From Macrobrachium rosenbergii (lineage: Eukaryota; Arthropoda; Malacostraca; Decapoda; Palaemonidae): DNA of 64,000 nucleotides. The translations under genes were made by a program, and so were the position numbers. Positions 1 to 11,359 of this stretch are shown here, in pieces. The stretch lies in contig NC_089781.1 of NCBI RefSeq assembly GCF_040412425.1, positions 52,671,227 to 52,735,226 on the forward strand, written 5' to 3'. The notes below the pieces were generated by a model. It saw only the letters and a program-made list of their open reading frames with translations. It was not told the DNA's origin and searched no databases. The stretch's first letter is position 1, and the number at the start of each line of letters is the position of its first letter.

Positions 1-27
1 TTTAGAAACCATTAAAAAAAGGAAAAT

Positions 28-1060
28 AAATGAAATATGTTAACAGCAAAAAAATTCAAATTGATTACGATATTTTTCTTAGTTTTGCCCTCTTTTTGAT
101 GACTGATTTTACTTTACCTTCACTGACATGGTCTTATAGCAAAGTTTTATGAAAAAATCTCCGTTGAAAGACAATGAAGGTAAAATTCAAGGCCAAAAGG
201 TCATATAAGTTTTGTATATAAAAATACTGTTATAAACATTCAAGATTTCAGTCAAAAATCAATTTAAAAATCATGTAGAAATTAAAAATAATGAAATATG
301 TAAAAAGTGTCAAAAATATTTAAATCTGAATACAATATTTTTTGGGAGTTTTGTCCTCTTTTTATGACTGATTTTAGTTTAACAGAATTATATAATAAAT
401 GTCAGTTAAAAACATTCAATATTTATTAAAAAAGTCAACTTCAAAAATGACAAAAGAATGAATCATAAAAGCTTTAGGTGTGTTTTAATTTGAAAAAAAA
501 AAAAATAAGAGTAATACAATCTTTTACATTAATCCTTTGTATTATTTATACATTTATTTCACTTCATATGTTTTGTTTTAATTTTAATTAATTTTTTATT
601 TAATTATTGTTTTTGTTTTTTTATTTACTTGTATCATAACTTTCTTCAATGGTAAATAAATGGTATTTGTCATTTGAATTAAATCTAAAAATTACAAATA
701 CAAATATAGACCAACAATGTTAATAATAATAAGAATATATCAGAAAATATTGACCTAAAATCATTCACGAAAAAGAGGGTAAAATTCCCAAAAATATTGT
801 ATCAAAATTTAATTTTTTTAACGTTTTATATGATATATTCATTTTCCAATTTTTAGGAGATTTTTAAATTGATTTTTCATATAAATACTGATTGTATTTT
901 TAACTGTTTTTTAACTAGAACTCGGATATAAGAAATTAAAAGTTAAACTAAATTCATCCATCATAAAGAGAGCAAAATTCATAGTAATGTTGTATTCAAA
1001 ATTGACCTATTTTTCTAAAACTTTCATGTTAAATTCTTATTCCTTTTTTAGGTCATTTTT
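28..1060. repeat. AT-rich foldback repeat array
   Basis: A unit of roughly 80-100 bases occurs twice in direct orientation (about 45-115 and 300-385, sharing the stretch TTTTG(C/T)CCTCTTTTT followed by ATGACTGATTTTA) and twice inverted (about 745-835 and 945-1025, seen as AAAGAGGGTAAAATTC and AAAGAGAGCAAAATTC). A second shared stretch, TTTTTAAATTGATTTTT and its complement, lies near 250-275 and 865-890. The arrangement is two direct units facing two inverted units. No coding capacity is visible. It may be a decayed foldback DNA transposon; I cannot name a family. Confidence 0.55.
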
Positions 1061-1345
1061 GAAGTTGGTTTTTTACTTGAATAAATATATAAATATAAAT
1101 AAAAATAAATAAATAAAAATGAAGGTAAATAAAAAATAAAATAATAAAATAAAAAAAAATAACTACATAAAATATATAAAAAATAAATGCAAAAAAATAA
1201 ATGAATATATACAGAAAAATAAATGAAATTGGTATAAATAAAAGTAAGTAAATGAAAAATAATATGAACTAAATCAAAATATCTAATATGTATGAAAATA
1301 AATAAAAAAAGCAATAAAAGTAAATTAATTTATACAATAAAAATT
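1061..1345. other. Low-complexity A/T tract, no gene
   Basis: Runs of AAATAAATAAAT-type sequence dominate. An 88-codon frame on the minus strand is made almost only of F, I, L and Y codons and is a composition artefact. I see no feature beyond low complexity. Confidence 0.8.
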
Positions 1346-2965
1346 CAGGCATGCATAACTCAACAAGGCCTCGACGTATTGATGTTTTGTATGAATTTTT
1401 TAATAGAACGGACCAAAATAAAGGGCCTCTAATTGGAGACTCATGTCCGTGGCAGGGTTCCCTCTCGGCTGTGGGACCTCAAAGTTGGTTTTTTTTTTTT
1501 ATTTTTACATATGAACCTTGCAATTTCAAAATGACACCTGCATTACCTACAAGGCTACAGGAACCTTGAAATTGGAAAATGACACATGGAATAATACAAC
1601 AGAGTGCCAATGATGAAAGGCTACCAGCTATATTAATGGTAGAAATTACCATCGAAATTGAAAAATGACACCTGTTATACTGCTGAAGAAAGAGTCTTCA
1701 AGGAGTCTTCAGGGAGTGTTAAGTGACGAATTTGGCGCCAATACGAAGGCTGTATCCTTTTCCCAAACTAGAGCACAGTCATTCATGTAATGATGGTCAC
1801 CTCTGGCGATTCCGGAGGAAATCTTTGGTAAGGGGTCCTTTTTTGGGTTTGTTTGTGGGGCCCAGGGGTCCAATTCAGCCGGGAACCTTGCGTGGTGAAG
1901 GTGGCATATTCTAAACTTATGGTGTAAAAAAAAAAAAAAAGGGTCCAGCCTCCCAAAAATAGAACTTTCAACATTTTCGACCAAACTAACCCTTGTTAGT
2001 AGAATTCTATTAATTTTGTGGCTGCAAAATTTTTTTGGCCAATATTTCCATTTTCCAAAAATCGATGAATGGAAATTCAGACTTCCATAATTCGAAAATA
2101 ACTCAAATTATTTACCTTACATTTGCTTTTTTCAATAAAATGGAACAAAATACTGGGGGCGCATTTGGAGCCTGATGACCGTGGCAGGGTTCCCCTCTGA
2201 GCAACGGGGCCTCAAAGTCGCCTTTTTCATTTTTATAATAGAAATTCAGGCTTCTATAACTCAAGAAGGCGACGACGTATTGATGTGCAGTTTGAATTTT
2301 TTAAAAGAACGGACCAAAATAGTGGGGGAGCATTTAGAGCCTCATGTCCGTGGCAGGGTTCCCCTCTTAGCTACGGGGCCTCAAAGTCGCCTTTTTAATT
2401 TATACAACAAAAATTCAGGCATCCATAACTCAGCAAGGCCTTGACGTATTGATGTTTTGTATGAATTTTTTAATAGAACGGACCAAAATAAAGGGCCATT
2501 AATTGGAGCCTCATGTCCGTGGCAGGGTTCCCTCTCGGCTGTGGGACCTCAAAGTTGGTGTTTTTTTTTTTATTTTTACATATGAACCTTGCAATTTCAA
2601 AATGACACCTGCATTACTTACAAGGTTACAGGAACCTTGAAATTGAAAAATGACACATGGAATACTATAACAGAGTGCCAGTGATGAAAGGCTACCAGCT
2701 ATATTAATGGTAGAAATTACCCTTGAAATTGAAAAATGACACCTGTTATACTGCTGAAGAAAGAGTCTTCAAGGCGTCCTCAGGGAGTCTTCGGTGAGGA
2801 TTTTGGCGCCAATACGAAGGCTGTACCATTTTCTCAAACTAGAGCATAGTCATTCATGTAATGATGGCCACCTCTGGCGATTATGGAGGAAATCTTTGGT
2901 AAGGGGTCCTTTTTTGGGTTTGTTTGTGGGGCCCATAGGTCCAATTCAGCCGGGATCCTTGCGTG
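1346..2965 (+). repeat. Direct duplication of a ~555-bp block, spacing ~1.07 kb
   Basis: The block at about 1346-1905 is repeated at about 2412-2965. Shared landmarks, in order, are ATTCAGGCAT, AATAGAACGGACCAAAATAA, GTCCGTGGCAGGGTTCCC, GAACCTTGCAATTTCAAAAT, TGACACCTG, GGCGCCAATACGAAGGCTGT and AAGGGGTCCTTTTTTGGGTT. The copies differ by scattered substitutions. The second copy ends exactly where a 5'-truncated LINE begins, so the LINE lies against, or was inserted at, the end of this repeat. No protein-coding capacity is evident. It is an unclassified dispersed repeat. Confidence 0.75.
2170..2411 (+). repeat. Short tandem copies of the same repeat's 5' module
   Basis: Between the two large blocks lie one and a half further copies of a module of about 170 bases. 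It carries CCGTGGCAGGGTTCCC, GGGGCCTCAAAGTCGCCTTT and then ATTCAGGCTTCTATAACTCA. It matches the start of each large block, so the locus is tandem at two scales. Confidence 0.65.
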
Positions 2966-5121
2966 GTGAAGAAACCAAACAAGGATCTTGCTTTACCCAG
3001 TAGCTACAGACCAATAGCTCTCACCAGCTGTGTTTGTAAGCTGATGGAAAAGATGATTAACACCAGACTTGTATGGCACTTAGAAACAAATAAATTGCTT
3101 TCTCCATTCCAGTTTAGCTTTAGAAAAACTAGATCTACTTTAGATCCCTTGCTCAGGCTCTCAAACCAAATACAACAAGGTTTTGCTAAACAGAGCCAAA
3201 CAATAGGAGTTTTCTTTGATTTGGAAAAGGCATGTGACACGACATGGCAGTATGGTATTATAAAAAAGTTGTATAAGATGGGCATTAAAGGAAAAATGAT
3301 CAGATTTACAAATTCGTTTTTATCAGAATGATATATAAAGGTAAGAGTTGGGTATTGTGTATCACGACCTTTCTTACAAGAAGAGGGAGTTCCTGAGGGC
3401 AGTGTTCTTAGTGTCACCCTCTTTGCTGTTGCCATTAATGAAGTATTAGAAAAGATATCATCATCAGTAAAAGGCTTTTTATTTGTAGATGATTTGGCTC
3501 TGTACTGCACAGGATATGATGCAGCATCTACTCGCAGGTTCATGCAAAGAGCCATCGATAAAGTAAGCAAGTGGGCTAATGAGCAAGGGTTTCAGTTTCC
3601 GAATCTAAAACTGTCACTGTTCGATTCTGCAGACGCCGAACTAAGGAAACCATTCCAACTCTTACATTACATGGAATTATTTTATCTTACTCTACTGAAG
3701 TAAAATTTTTAGGAATGGTCTTTGATGAAAAGCTTAGTTGGAATAATTATATTGACCAGTTAAAAGTGAAAGTGAAGAGATCACTAAATATTTTAAAAGT
3801 AGTATCTAATTTTAATTGGGATGCTGATAAGAAATTGTTGTTAAGGCTTTATAATGCAGTATATTTATCTAAGTTAGACTATGGCTGCCAAGTATACTCA
3901 TCTGCTTCAAAGACTAAACTTAAGGAATTAGACGCTGTGCATAACATGGGGCTAAGGATCTGCACTGGAGGTTTTAGAACGTCACCCATTGAAAGTATTT
4001 ATGTAGACTCCCATCAATTACCACTGGACTTAAGGAGGCATGAGCTAGGTCTGAGACACACCATGCGGTTGAAAAGCTCGAAGGAGAATCCTTCTTTTGA
4101 AATCTTAAAACAGTGTGACTCAAGGCTTTTTGGATCTAGATCTTCAATACCATTTCAAATCAGACAGCTGTGTGAACTGGAGGATGAAAGTATAAAAACG
4201 AAGATCCTACAAGTGAAACATCCTGCTATCCCTCCATGGTTTATTCCAGCAGTAGATGTCTGCATTAAAGAGACAAAAAAGAAAGATAGTCCGGAAGAAG
4301 AAGTCAGAAAGAAGTTTTTAGGGCATGATGAGAGGCATATAAATAGGAAGATGGAGTAGGATGTGCAGTGGTGTGTGAGGGGGAATCATATATAAAAAGT
4401 TATCAGACTCCATCCATACTCACTGCTGAAGGAACAACCATAGTTGATGCTTTAAATCTTGCATGTGATAAGAAATTTAAATCCACAGTAATATATAGTG
4501 ACTCTTGGGGTGTTTTAGAAGCCCTAAAGAAGTTTAACCCTACCCATCCCTTAATTCAAAAGGGTCAGGAATGGCTTTTTTATCTTTCTGTTCGCCACAA
4601 ATCGGTATTGGTCTAGAAGGGAACGAACTGGCTGATAGTAAAGCAAAGGATGCTGCAAGTTGTGATTTCTTAACTAATAAGGTGCCACATTTGGAATGTG
4701 TCCAGTTATCAGATGATACATTAAGACAAAATGGCAGCAGAGATGGACTTGCCCATTTTATCCGCAAAAGAAGCCCAGAGGTTTTTCAAAAATCTTTATC
4801 GATTTTTTGGAGTTCTGGCCTCTTTTTAATCGTAACAGAAGATATTTTGAGATCACCCCTAACAAAACTTTAGATTGGCTAAATAACTGATTCAAAATAT
4901 GTTTTAGATACAAGCATTAGTCCCCAGTTTGTGCTCACTGTGGTGGCCAGCTATCTGTTGAGCAAATGCAGTGCACTGTCCTAAATTTAATCCAGGCTTT
5001 AGAGGCAAAGTACTTACTAACTAGTAAGACTGTTTTAGAGAAGATTTTAAATGATTCGTTAATTCAGATAACAGGACAGTTTTTGTTAAATGAAAAGTTT
5101 GGTTATTTTAATGAGATATGA
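2966..5121 (+). pseudogene. LINE-A ORF2 remnant: reverse transcriptase + RNase H
   Basis: The frame opens inside the RT with SSYRPIALTSCVCKLMEKM (finger motif). It continues through FFDLEKA (degenerate motif A, normally ending in D), EGSVLS-like motif B near 3380-3410, and FVDDLALYC at about 3483-3510 (motif C, catalytic aspartates present). Breaks follow near 3330 (stop), 3600-3710 (frameshift) and 4345. At about 4340 the RNase H segment that in copy 3 carries YTDGSKSEDGAG is deleted, so HINRKM runs straight into the downstream sequence. The GNELADSKAKDA motif of RNase H is at about 4619-4655. The end FNE-stop at 5121 matches copy 2. It encoded the enzyme that copies LINE RNA at a nicked target; it is now dead. 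Confidence 0.88.
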
Positions 5122-5368
5122 TTTCAGAATATATATTTAATAAAATTTTAGACATTTATTTTATATACTAATTATATATTTTGAGAAGAAAAGGTTTAAT
5201 AGATTTATTTTTTGTTGGTTCTAATGGGCTGCATTTTTACGTTCATATTTGATAAAAATTTTATTAGTATATCATCATTCACCTGAAAATAAATTTTCAA
5301 TCATATCATTAATTTGTATAAGAGACTTTGGTCTTCAAGACCTTATTTAAGCCTAATCAATACATCAA
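2966..5368 (+). mobile_element. LINE-A copy 1, 5'-truncated non-LTR retrotransposon (I-like, with RNase H)
   Basis: This is the 3' part of a non-LTR retrotransposon that starts abruptly inside the reverse transcriptase. It ends after the motif GGTCTTCAAGACC followed by a CAAT-rich tail near 5350-5368. The same family occurs at 9561-10225 (+) and 57371-64000 (-), and all three share the GGTCT(T)(C/T)AAGACC 3' motif and a TCAA-rich tail. An RT followed by an RNase H domain is known from I-group LINEs. Truncation at the 5' end is the usual product of target-primed reverse transcription. Confidence 0.9.
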
Positions 5369-5429
5369 TGAACATATTGAAAGGATATATTTGTAAATTT
5401 GTCATTTTCCTACAGATGCTACTCTTATG

Positions 5430-6285
5430 AGCATCTCTAATAAAATTGTCTAAAGATAATAATTATAAAATGGTGAATGTTCATCACATGATCATACATA
5501 CAGAGAAAATAAAGAAAATACGAAAAAAGTTTAACTCAATCAACGTTAAATCTACATTAGATTCTTTATCTAATTTGGAAGCCCAGTGAGAGAGGCCCTA
5601 ATAAAAGAAAAATTCAAGATCAGCTGTCAAACAGAAATGCAAAACATACGACACTACAAGCAACCGTATGCAAGTTAAAATAGTTTTATATACTAATACA
5701 GGAAATTGCCAGGCTAATGCAAATAACATCCAAAATAATATACTTTAGGTGAGAAGAGACAATGAATCACGATAAGACAAATTTCAATGAAAACTGGCTG
5801 TTCCAAGAAGGATTCTACCCTTCAGTAATAAACAGCATATTACAGATCAATTTACACTATTTACAATACACTTCTTAAAAAACAATAAACATGATAGCAT
5901 GCACCATGGAACTCTGCTGGGCCGGAATTAAAAGAAAACCATACAAGCAAAGCAGAGATTTTGCAACTCAGGATATACAACAAGATATAAAGACTGCACA
6001 CAATATGAAGAAAACACAGCAGAGATCAAAACGACTCATCAGAAGAAGACTTTACATCTGTAGAGCCCAGTTCGGACTAGAAAAAACCCCCTCAGGACGC
6101 TGTCATGTTTTATAAAAATAAGCCTTCAATTAACTGAAGAAATACAAGCCTCAGAAAGCTTCTCAGGTTTACCAACTCTCAATCTTACAAAATTTTAGGA
6201 TTAATATTTGAGCATCAAAATTAAAACGCCAGTAATTTAACACCAAAAACGGAAAAGTGGGGAAAGAAAAGAACAAAATTATCAC
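5430..6285 (+). mobile_element. LINE-B fragment 1, decayed reverse transcriptase
   Basis: Six-frame reading gives LTNKLSKDNNYKMVNV, then STLDSLSNLE near 5560-5580, and later a CFIKIS/AVMFYKN-like stretch near 6100. The same order appears in the better copy at 10226-11050 (SLTNCLCKLLEKMVNVRL, SLSNLE, AVMFYKNKN), so both come from one LINE family. It has many stops and frameshifts. Both fragments begin near the same RT motif. The boundary with the following Jockey-like element is approximate. Confidence 0.6.
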
Positions 6286-6479
6286 GACCCTGAACTACGA
6301 AAATGGATTTTCTCTACGAAGTTTTTAAAATTTTTCAACAATTTCAAATTTTCCTGAAAAAAAGAATTTTCCAATTATACAATATATATAGAGAGAAGAC
6401 CTTTGAAGCAAGACCTTTGTATTAATCAATGAACATGGTTGGGAAAGAGAAATGAAACTCTGAAAATTTTTGGATATAA

Positions 6480-6990
6480 TACATTTTGTATACCAAAAAC
6501 TTTGCATTGGAGAAAGCTTTGCAGGAGATTGCAATAGCAATCAAGAGTAATATTAGACATAAGATAATAGACGATTTCCAAGACGATTTTCAGAGAGTCC
6601 AAATTCAAACTAACAAAGGACCAATAGAAACAGGTATGGATTACAGTTATAAGCCGCCAAGTTGACAGGTTCCCACTTCCGGATGTCATTTTTGTTAATG
6701 AACAGGAGAGAACCAAGCCTACCTCATTGCAGATCTCTGGTTTAATGCCAGACACCAAATATTTGGATAAGTTAACCCTGTAAATTTACAGAAGAAAAAG
6801 AAATTAGTCAGATTAATAAATAAAAATCTATTACACTTAGGACCTGATTTCGATACCTTTGTAGCAAATAACAGAAAAGGAAAGCCAGATATAATATTTG
6901 AAATAATAAAATTCACCTCAATAGCATGCCGTTACAGGAAAGAGGACCAGCAATGTCCTCCGATCATATACCAATGGTAATTACATGTCA
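6480..6990 (+). pseudogene. Jockey-like LINE endonuclease remnant
   Basis: In pieces across frames one reads AIAIKSN, then an ADLWFNARHQIFG stretch that matches the GDFNAHHxxWG motif of APE-type LINE endonucleases with the leading residues eroded. Later come VANNRKGKPDIIF (the NxxxSRIDLxx region) and a terminal SDHIPMVI-like SxDH motif near 6958-6980. The SDH motif supplies the catalytic histidine and aspartate in this family. Function in life: nicking target DNA to prime reverse transcription. The copy is broken by stops. Confidence 0.6.
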
Positions 6991-7879
6991 ACCAATCCAA
7001 TAATGATTCCATATTAGAAATACCAAATATAAAAAGAGCAACATAAAGCTTCAAAATGAAATAGAAGAAAGAATAAGTAGACAACTAACAATAAATTCAA
7101 ATGAAATAGAAATAACAAAGAAATAGTAGATGTTTGAGCTTGAAGAATGGTACAAAAATATAGAGGAACCAATAAAAATCATATACCCATAACTTGTACA
7201 CCACATTTCCACATCCTATTAGTAGTGATAAGTTGAAATTGATACAATGGCACTACAACAACATCCAAAACACAGTACTTATAACAGGGTGGAACAACAT
7301 ATTAATGAGAAGATATGTGTCATTACAAGAACAGTTAGTACAAGAAAACTCAATTTTATATCATCAAAATTAATGGAAGACCTAATAAAAACACAGAAAT
7401 ACAGTACAGTTGGTTACAAAAACAATTTTGGAACTCCGTTGCAAGACTGATGGGAAGCAAAACTGTTTCGCCATACATAAAGCATGGGAATGAGAAAATA
7501 TATTGACAAAGAGAAGGAAGTACTCGAATGCTGCCTACTGGCATTCTGAAATATTCCAGATAACGCAGGAGGATAACCAAAATTTCTAACAACCAACATG
7601 AGACAATAGTCAAGATTTTATTGAACAACATAGAAACAGTTGAGCAAAAGGGCATCATGCAGCTGATATTAGCAGACTCAAAGACTGCCCATTAACAAGG
7701 AAAATAGAGTTATGGGAAATCAAAATAATAATTAAAATTTTAAACATAAAAGCACCAGAAAATTTATGTGGAATTAACAAGGTCATAATTCAAAATTTAC
7801 CAGACATTGCATAAAAAAATTAAGTGGGAGAAATATACAACTGGGCCCTCTCAATGGGATATTTTTCAATTATATTCAA

Positions 7880-8900
7880 GAATGCAATAAATTTGATACC
7901 CAAACCAGGAAAAGATACTAGTCTTTGAGAATTAAAGACCAATATCATTACTAGAAGTACCGGGCAAAATATTTGAAAAAATAATTAACAACAGATTAGT
8001 GTTGTTCTAGAAGGTAATCAGCTACACAATAATAATCAATATGGATTTAGAGGTGTTGAAGAGGGATCTTTGTCCATTGCAATAGCAACAATATATGAAA
8101 ATGTATTGCACTATCACAAAGAAGAATATGGCCTATGTAACCTAGTATGGTAGAGATATAACCTGAAAGGCATTTGACAAAGTATGGATACAAGGACTTC
8201 AATACAAAATATTACATCTCAACCTTCCAGACATTTTTGAGAAAATACTATGCAACTTCATCAAAGATCGAACAGCAACAATCAAGTCACAAAATTACAT
8301 AAGGAATCCATTCCCTCAACAAAGTTGGAGTCCCACAAGGATCTGTACTCAGTCCAACACTATTCATATTATATACTTCAGATATGACTTCACCACCAGA
8401 GTACTGTACTGATGTCTGCTTTTGCAGATGATATAACTCAAATAATTATACACCCAGAAAAACGCACTCGAAGAAGGGATCCAACTTTGAAAAGACAAGT
8501 AGCACAAAAACAATGAACCAAATTGAAAGAATAAATCAGTTTGAAAACATTGAACAAAGATAAAGACAAATAAATCTAAATTCCAACTAGTATCAGTGTC
8601 TCAATACAAACCTGTACAAATAATGTTAGACCAACAACCGATGAATTTTAGTAAAAGAACAAGAATACTAGGAATGCATCGCATCGGACAAAGAGGAATA
8701 TCAAGACACGTGAGAGAAAGGTAAGAATAGCAAGAACACAAAATACAAAGATAAAACGATTTAGAATCATGAACACAAATATCAAAATCCATTTCTACAA
8801 AAGCCTAATCAGACCAATAATTTATAATCCAATACCCACGTGTTTAGCAACTTCAATATAAGTTTGCATTACAAAAATTCCAAAATAAGATACTAAGGTC
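7880..8900 (+). pseudogene. Jockey-like LINE reverse transcriptase remnant
   Basis: Reading with frame changes gives NLIPKPGKDTS, then NNNQYGFRG near 8030, KAFDKVW-like sequence near 8165-8190 (motif A), GVPQGSVLSPTLFILY near 8325-8375 (motif B) and FADDITQII near 8420-8450 (motif C with both catalytic aspartates). Thumb-region sequence (KRFRIMNTNIKIHFYKSLIR) follows near 8755-8820. Several internal stops and frameshifts make it a pseudogene. Confidence 0.72.
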
Positions 8901-9240
8901 CAGTATTGAGAAACAATCAAGAAGATGAAGGTCTGAATATAGAACAAATACACAAAAAAGCAAGTAGAACCAATTAATCAAAGATTTACAGATCCTGGCA
9001 ACCAACATATGGAGCAAACTAGATCAGTACAACAGTGAATTAACAATGGAATTCTGTGAGCAGAAGAGAGAAACCAATAAACAATAATAGACCACAGATG
9101 GTGGAGAAAGTATCTACAATATCAAAATATGATGAACCTCAACCATTATATTATTAAGAAAATGCCTGTGAAAAAGAAATATTTAAAATTTACTAACAAG
9201 GTATCATGAAAATCATTATGAAATTAACATCAAAGTTAAA

Positions 9241-9534
9241 ATGATTAAATTGGAACTAATTTTTTTATTTTATTTTATGTTTTAAATATGATTATACTAA
9301 TAAGAAATAAAATTCAAAATAAACAATATGAACAATTTACTATTTGTTATAATGTAAAATTATTATTGGATTGTGTTAATATTAGAAAAATTGTACCCTT
9401 ACCTAAATAAAATTGTGGATAACCACACTTGACATTACTCTTACTAATATTTCACTTTCTAAACTATTCCCTACCATGGTTAACTGAGGGCTAACTGCCC
9501 TCAGGCTTCTTTCACCCATCTTACCTATCAGCTA
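9241..9534. other. AT-rich spacer, no gene recognised
   Basis: No open frame or motif I can defend. It may be the 3' untranslated part of the Jockey-like LINE, since a long A-tract follows directly. Confidence 0.5.
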
Positions 9535-9560
9535 AAAAAAAAAAAAAAAAAAAAAAAAAA
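9535..9560 (+). repeat. Poly(A) tract of about 26 A
   Basis: An uninterrupted run of A follows ATCAGCT and is followed at once by CTAATAAGGTGCCACATTTG, an internal sequence of LINE-A. It looks like the poly(A) tail of a retroelement with a second, 5'-truncated LINE placed at the tail. Confidence 0.85.
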
Positions 9561-10225
9561 CTAATAAGGTGCCACATTTGGATATGTGTTCAGTTATCAG
9601 ATGATACATTCGACAAAATGGCGGGCAGAGATGGAAACTTCCCATTTTATCTTGCAAATGGAAGTGAAACATCCGTATCAATTTTTGGAGTTCAGGTTTT
9701 AAGCGTAACAGAAGATTTGAGATCATCCTAACACGGCTTAGGATTGGTGGGACCACTTCTCTCATGACGCTATGTTTTGGGTGGCTAGTTCCCCAGTTTG
9801 TGCTCACTGTGGTGGTTGCTATCTGTTGAGCAAATGCTGGCGCACTGTCCTAAATTGAATCGCTTTAGGGCAAAGTACTTACTAACTAGGAAGACTGTTT
9901 TAGAAATTTTAAATGATGACGTTGAGGCAGATAACCTTATGTGTTATATGAAAGAATGTGGTTATTTTAATGAGGTATGATTTCAGTATATTTAATAAAG
10001 ATTTTAGACATTTATTTTATGTACTAATTATATATTTTGAATAAAAAAAGGTTTAATATATACTTATTTTGTGTTGGTTCTAATTAATTTTTTACGTTCA
10101 TATTTTAACAGCTGAATTTTATTAGTATATCATCATTCACCTATTCATTATCAATCATATCATTAATTTGTATAATTCACCTTGGTCTTCAAGACCTAAA
10201 TTTCATAATCAATCAATCAATCATA
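9561..10225 (+). mobile_element. LINE-A copy 2, 3' end only
   Basis: It begins at CTAATAAGGTGCCACATTTG, the same position as about 4674 in copy 1, and runs through the C-terminal RNase H/zinc region (CAHCGG near 9797-9815) to the stop at 9980. The 3' UTR ends GGTCTTCAAGACCTAAATTT and then a (TCAA)n tail at about 10207-10227. Compared with copy 1 it retains a longer unbroken frame (9798-9980). Confidence 0.88.
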
Positions 10226-11050
10226 ATAAAATCTATACCGAAAACTGGAAGCGATCCTAGTGATGCGAACAATTATAGACCAATCTCTCTAACAAATTGT
10301 CTATGTAAGTTGTTGGAGAAAATGGTAAATGTACGACTTACATGGCACATCCGTGAAAATAAAATTTTAACTCCTTCTGGTTTGCCTCACAACGTAATGG
10401 ATCTACATTAGAATTCTTTATCTAATTTGGAAGACCACATATACTGGAGGATTTGGCTAATTACAGGCTGTCTTTTTGACATCCAAAGGCTGACACTACA
10501 TGGAGGTATGCAATATTAAAATAATTTTATATAATAATTTGGCGTGGTCATCTTCCTAAGTTTATTATAGGCTCGTGAATGATGCACTTTACCAGGTGAG
10601 AATAGATAATGCTTTATTCCAAGACATTGGCCTTGAAAATGGAGTTCACACAGGCTGGGGTGTCCTTAGTGGTACTCTGTTTACTTGCAATTATTGATAT
10701 CATAGCATGCTGTATGCTGGGGTTTAAAAGTAACCAGCCTGATTCTTTTGCAAGGTCCTTATACAGCATCACACATAAAGCATGCAGAACAGAATGATCA
10801 ATAAAACCATAATAAAAATAGATGAATGGGCCACATCTGTAGATTTTTCTTGAAAAAACTCAAGCTGTCATGTTTTATAAAAATAAAAATTGGAAAAAAG
10901 CTGAAGAAATGGAACTGAAAATCAGAAACCATAATATCCCCCAATTAACCAAACTGCAAAACCAGTTTTGGATTAATATTTGATGAAGATTGGAAAACCC
11001 ATATAAGGACATAAAATCAAAAGTGCCGAAGTAGACCTTTGATCACGTCC
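10226..11050 (+). mobile_element. LINE-B fragment 2, decayed reverse transcriptase
   Basis: Starts immediately after the (TCAA)n tail of LINE-A copy 2. The first codons read IPKTGSDPSDANNYRPISLT, a clear RT finger motif, then LEKMVNVRLTWHIRENKIL. Further on are ALFQDIGLENGVHTG-like sequence (motif B area, 10607-10660) and MINKTIIKIDEWATSVDF (10790-10845), which matches the RT thumb of LINE-A (RAIDKVSKWANEQGF). Many frame breaks. It is a separate family from LINE-A, though related. Confidence 0.7.
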
Positions 11051-11359
11051 CAGATCTGTGAAAATTTATTTTCTGCTCCCTCAGTTTTTCTGAGGTTTTG
11101 TCTTGCTGAATTTCTGAGAGGCCGTTTTTTTGCTCCAGAACAGCATTTTCAGGCACCGTATGGTACACTGCAAGGTAGGCTTAGATGGAGGAGCCTTTGG
11201 AGCAAGATCTTGTGCCACGTAGTGATATATATTTTCTTGGGAGAGGAAAAGGCCTATTGGCTGGATCCCTTCAAGGAGAATGGTTTCTGGTTTAGGTCTT
11301 TGCATTTTGTATAGGGGCAGCGTTAATTTCCTCATTGGGATGAAGCTGCACTGAGAAGT

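Larger units (their letters stand above)
6286..9240 (+). mobile_element. Decayed Jockey-like LINE
   Basis: A degenerate non-LTR element with an AP-endonuclease region (about 6480-6990) followed by a reverse transcriptase (about 7880-8900). The order EN-RT and the motif GVPQGSVLSPTLF fit the Jockey group. Stops and frameshifts occur every few tens of codons. I see no RNase H. The 3' end is indistinct; AT-rich sequence follows to the A-tract at 9535. Confidence 0.7.

Noticed and set aside
1048..1314. 88-codon minus-strand frame resembling a membrane protein
   Set aside because: Made from AAATAAAT-type low-complexity DNA; F/I/L/Y content is a composition effect.
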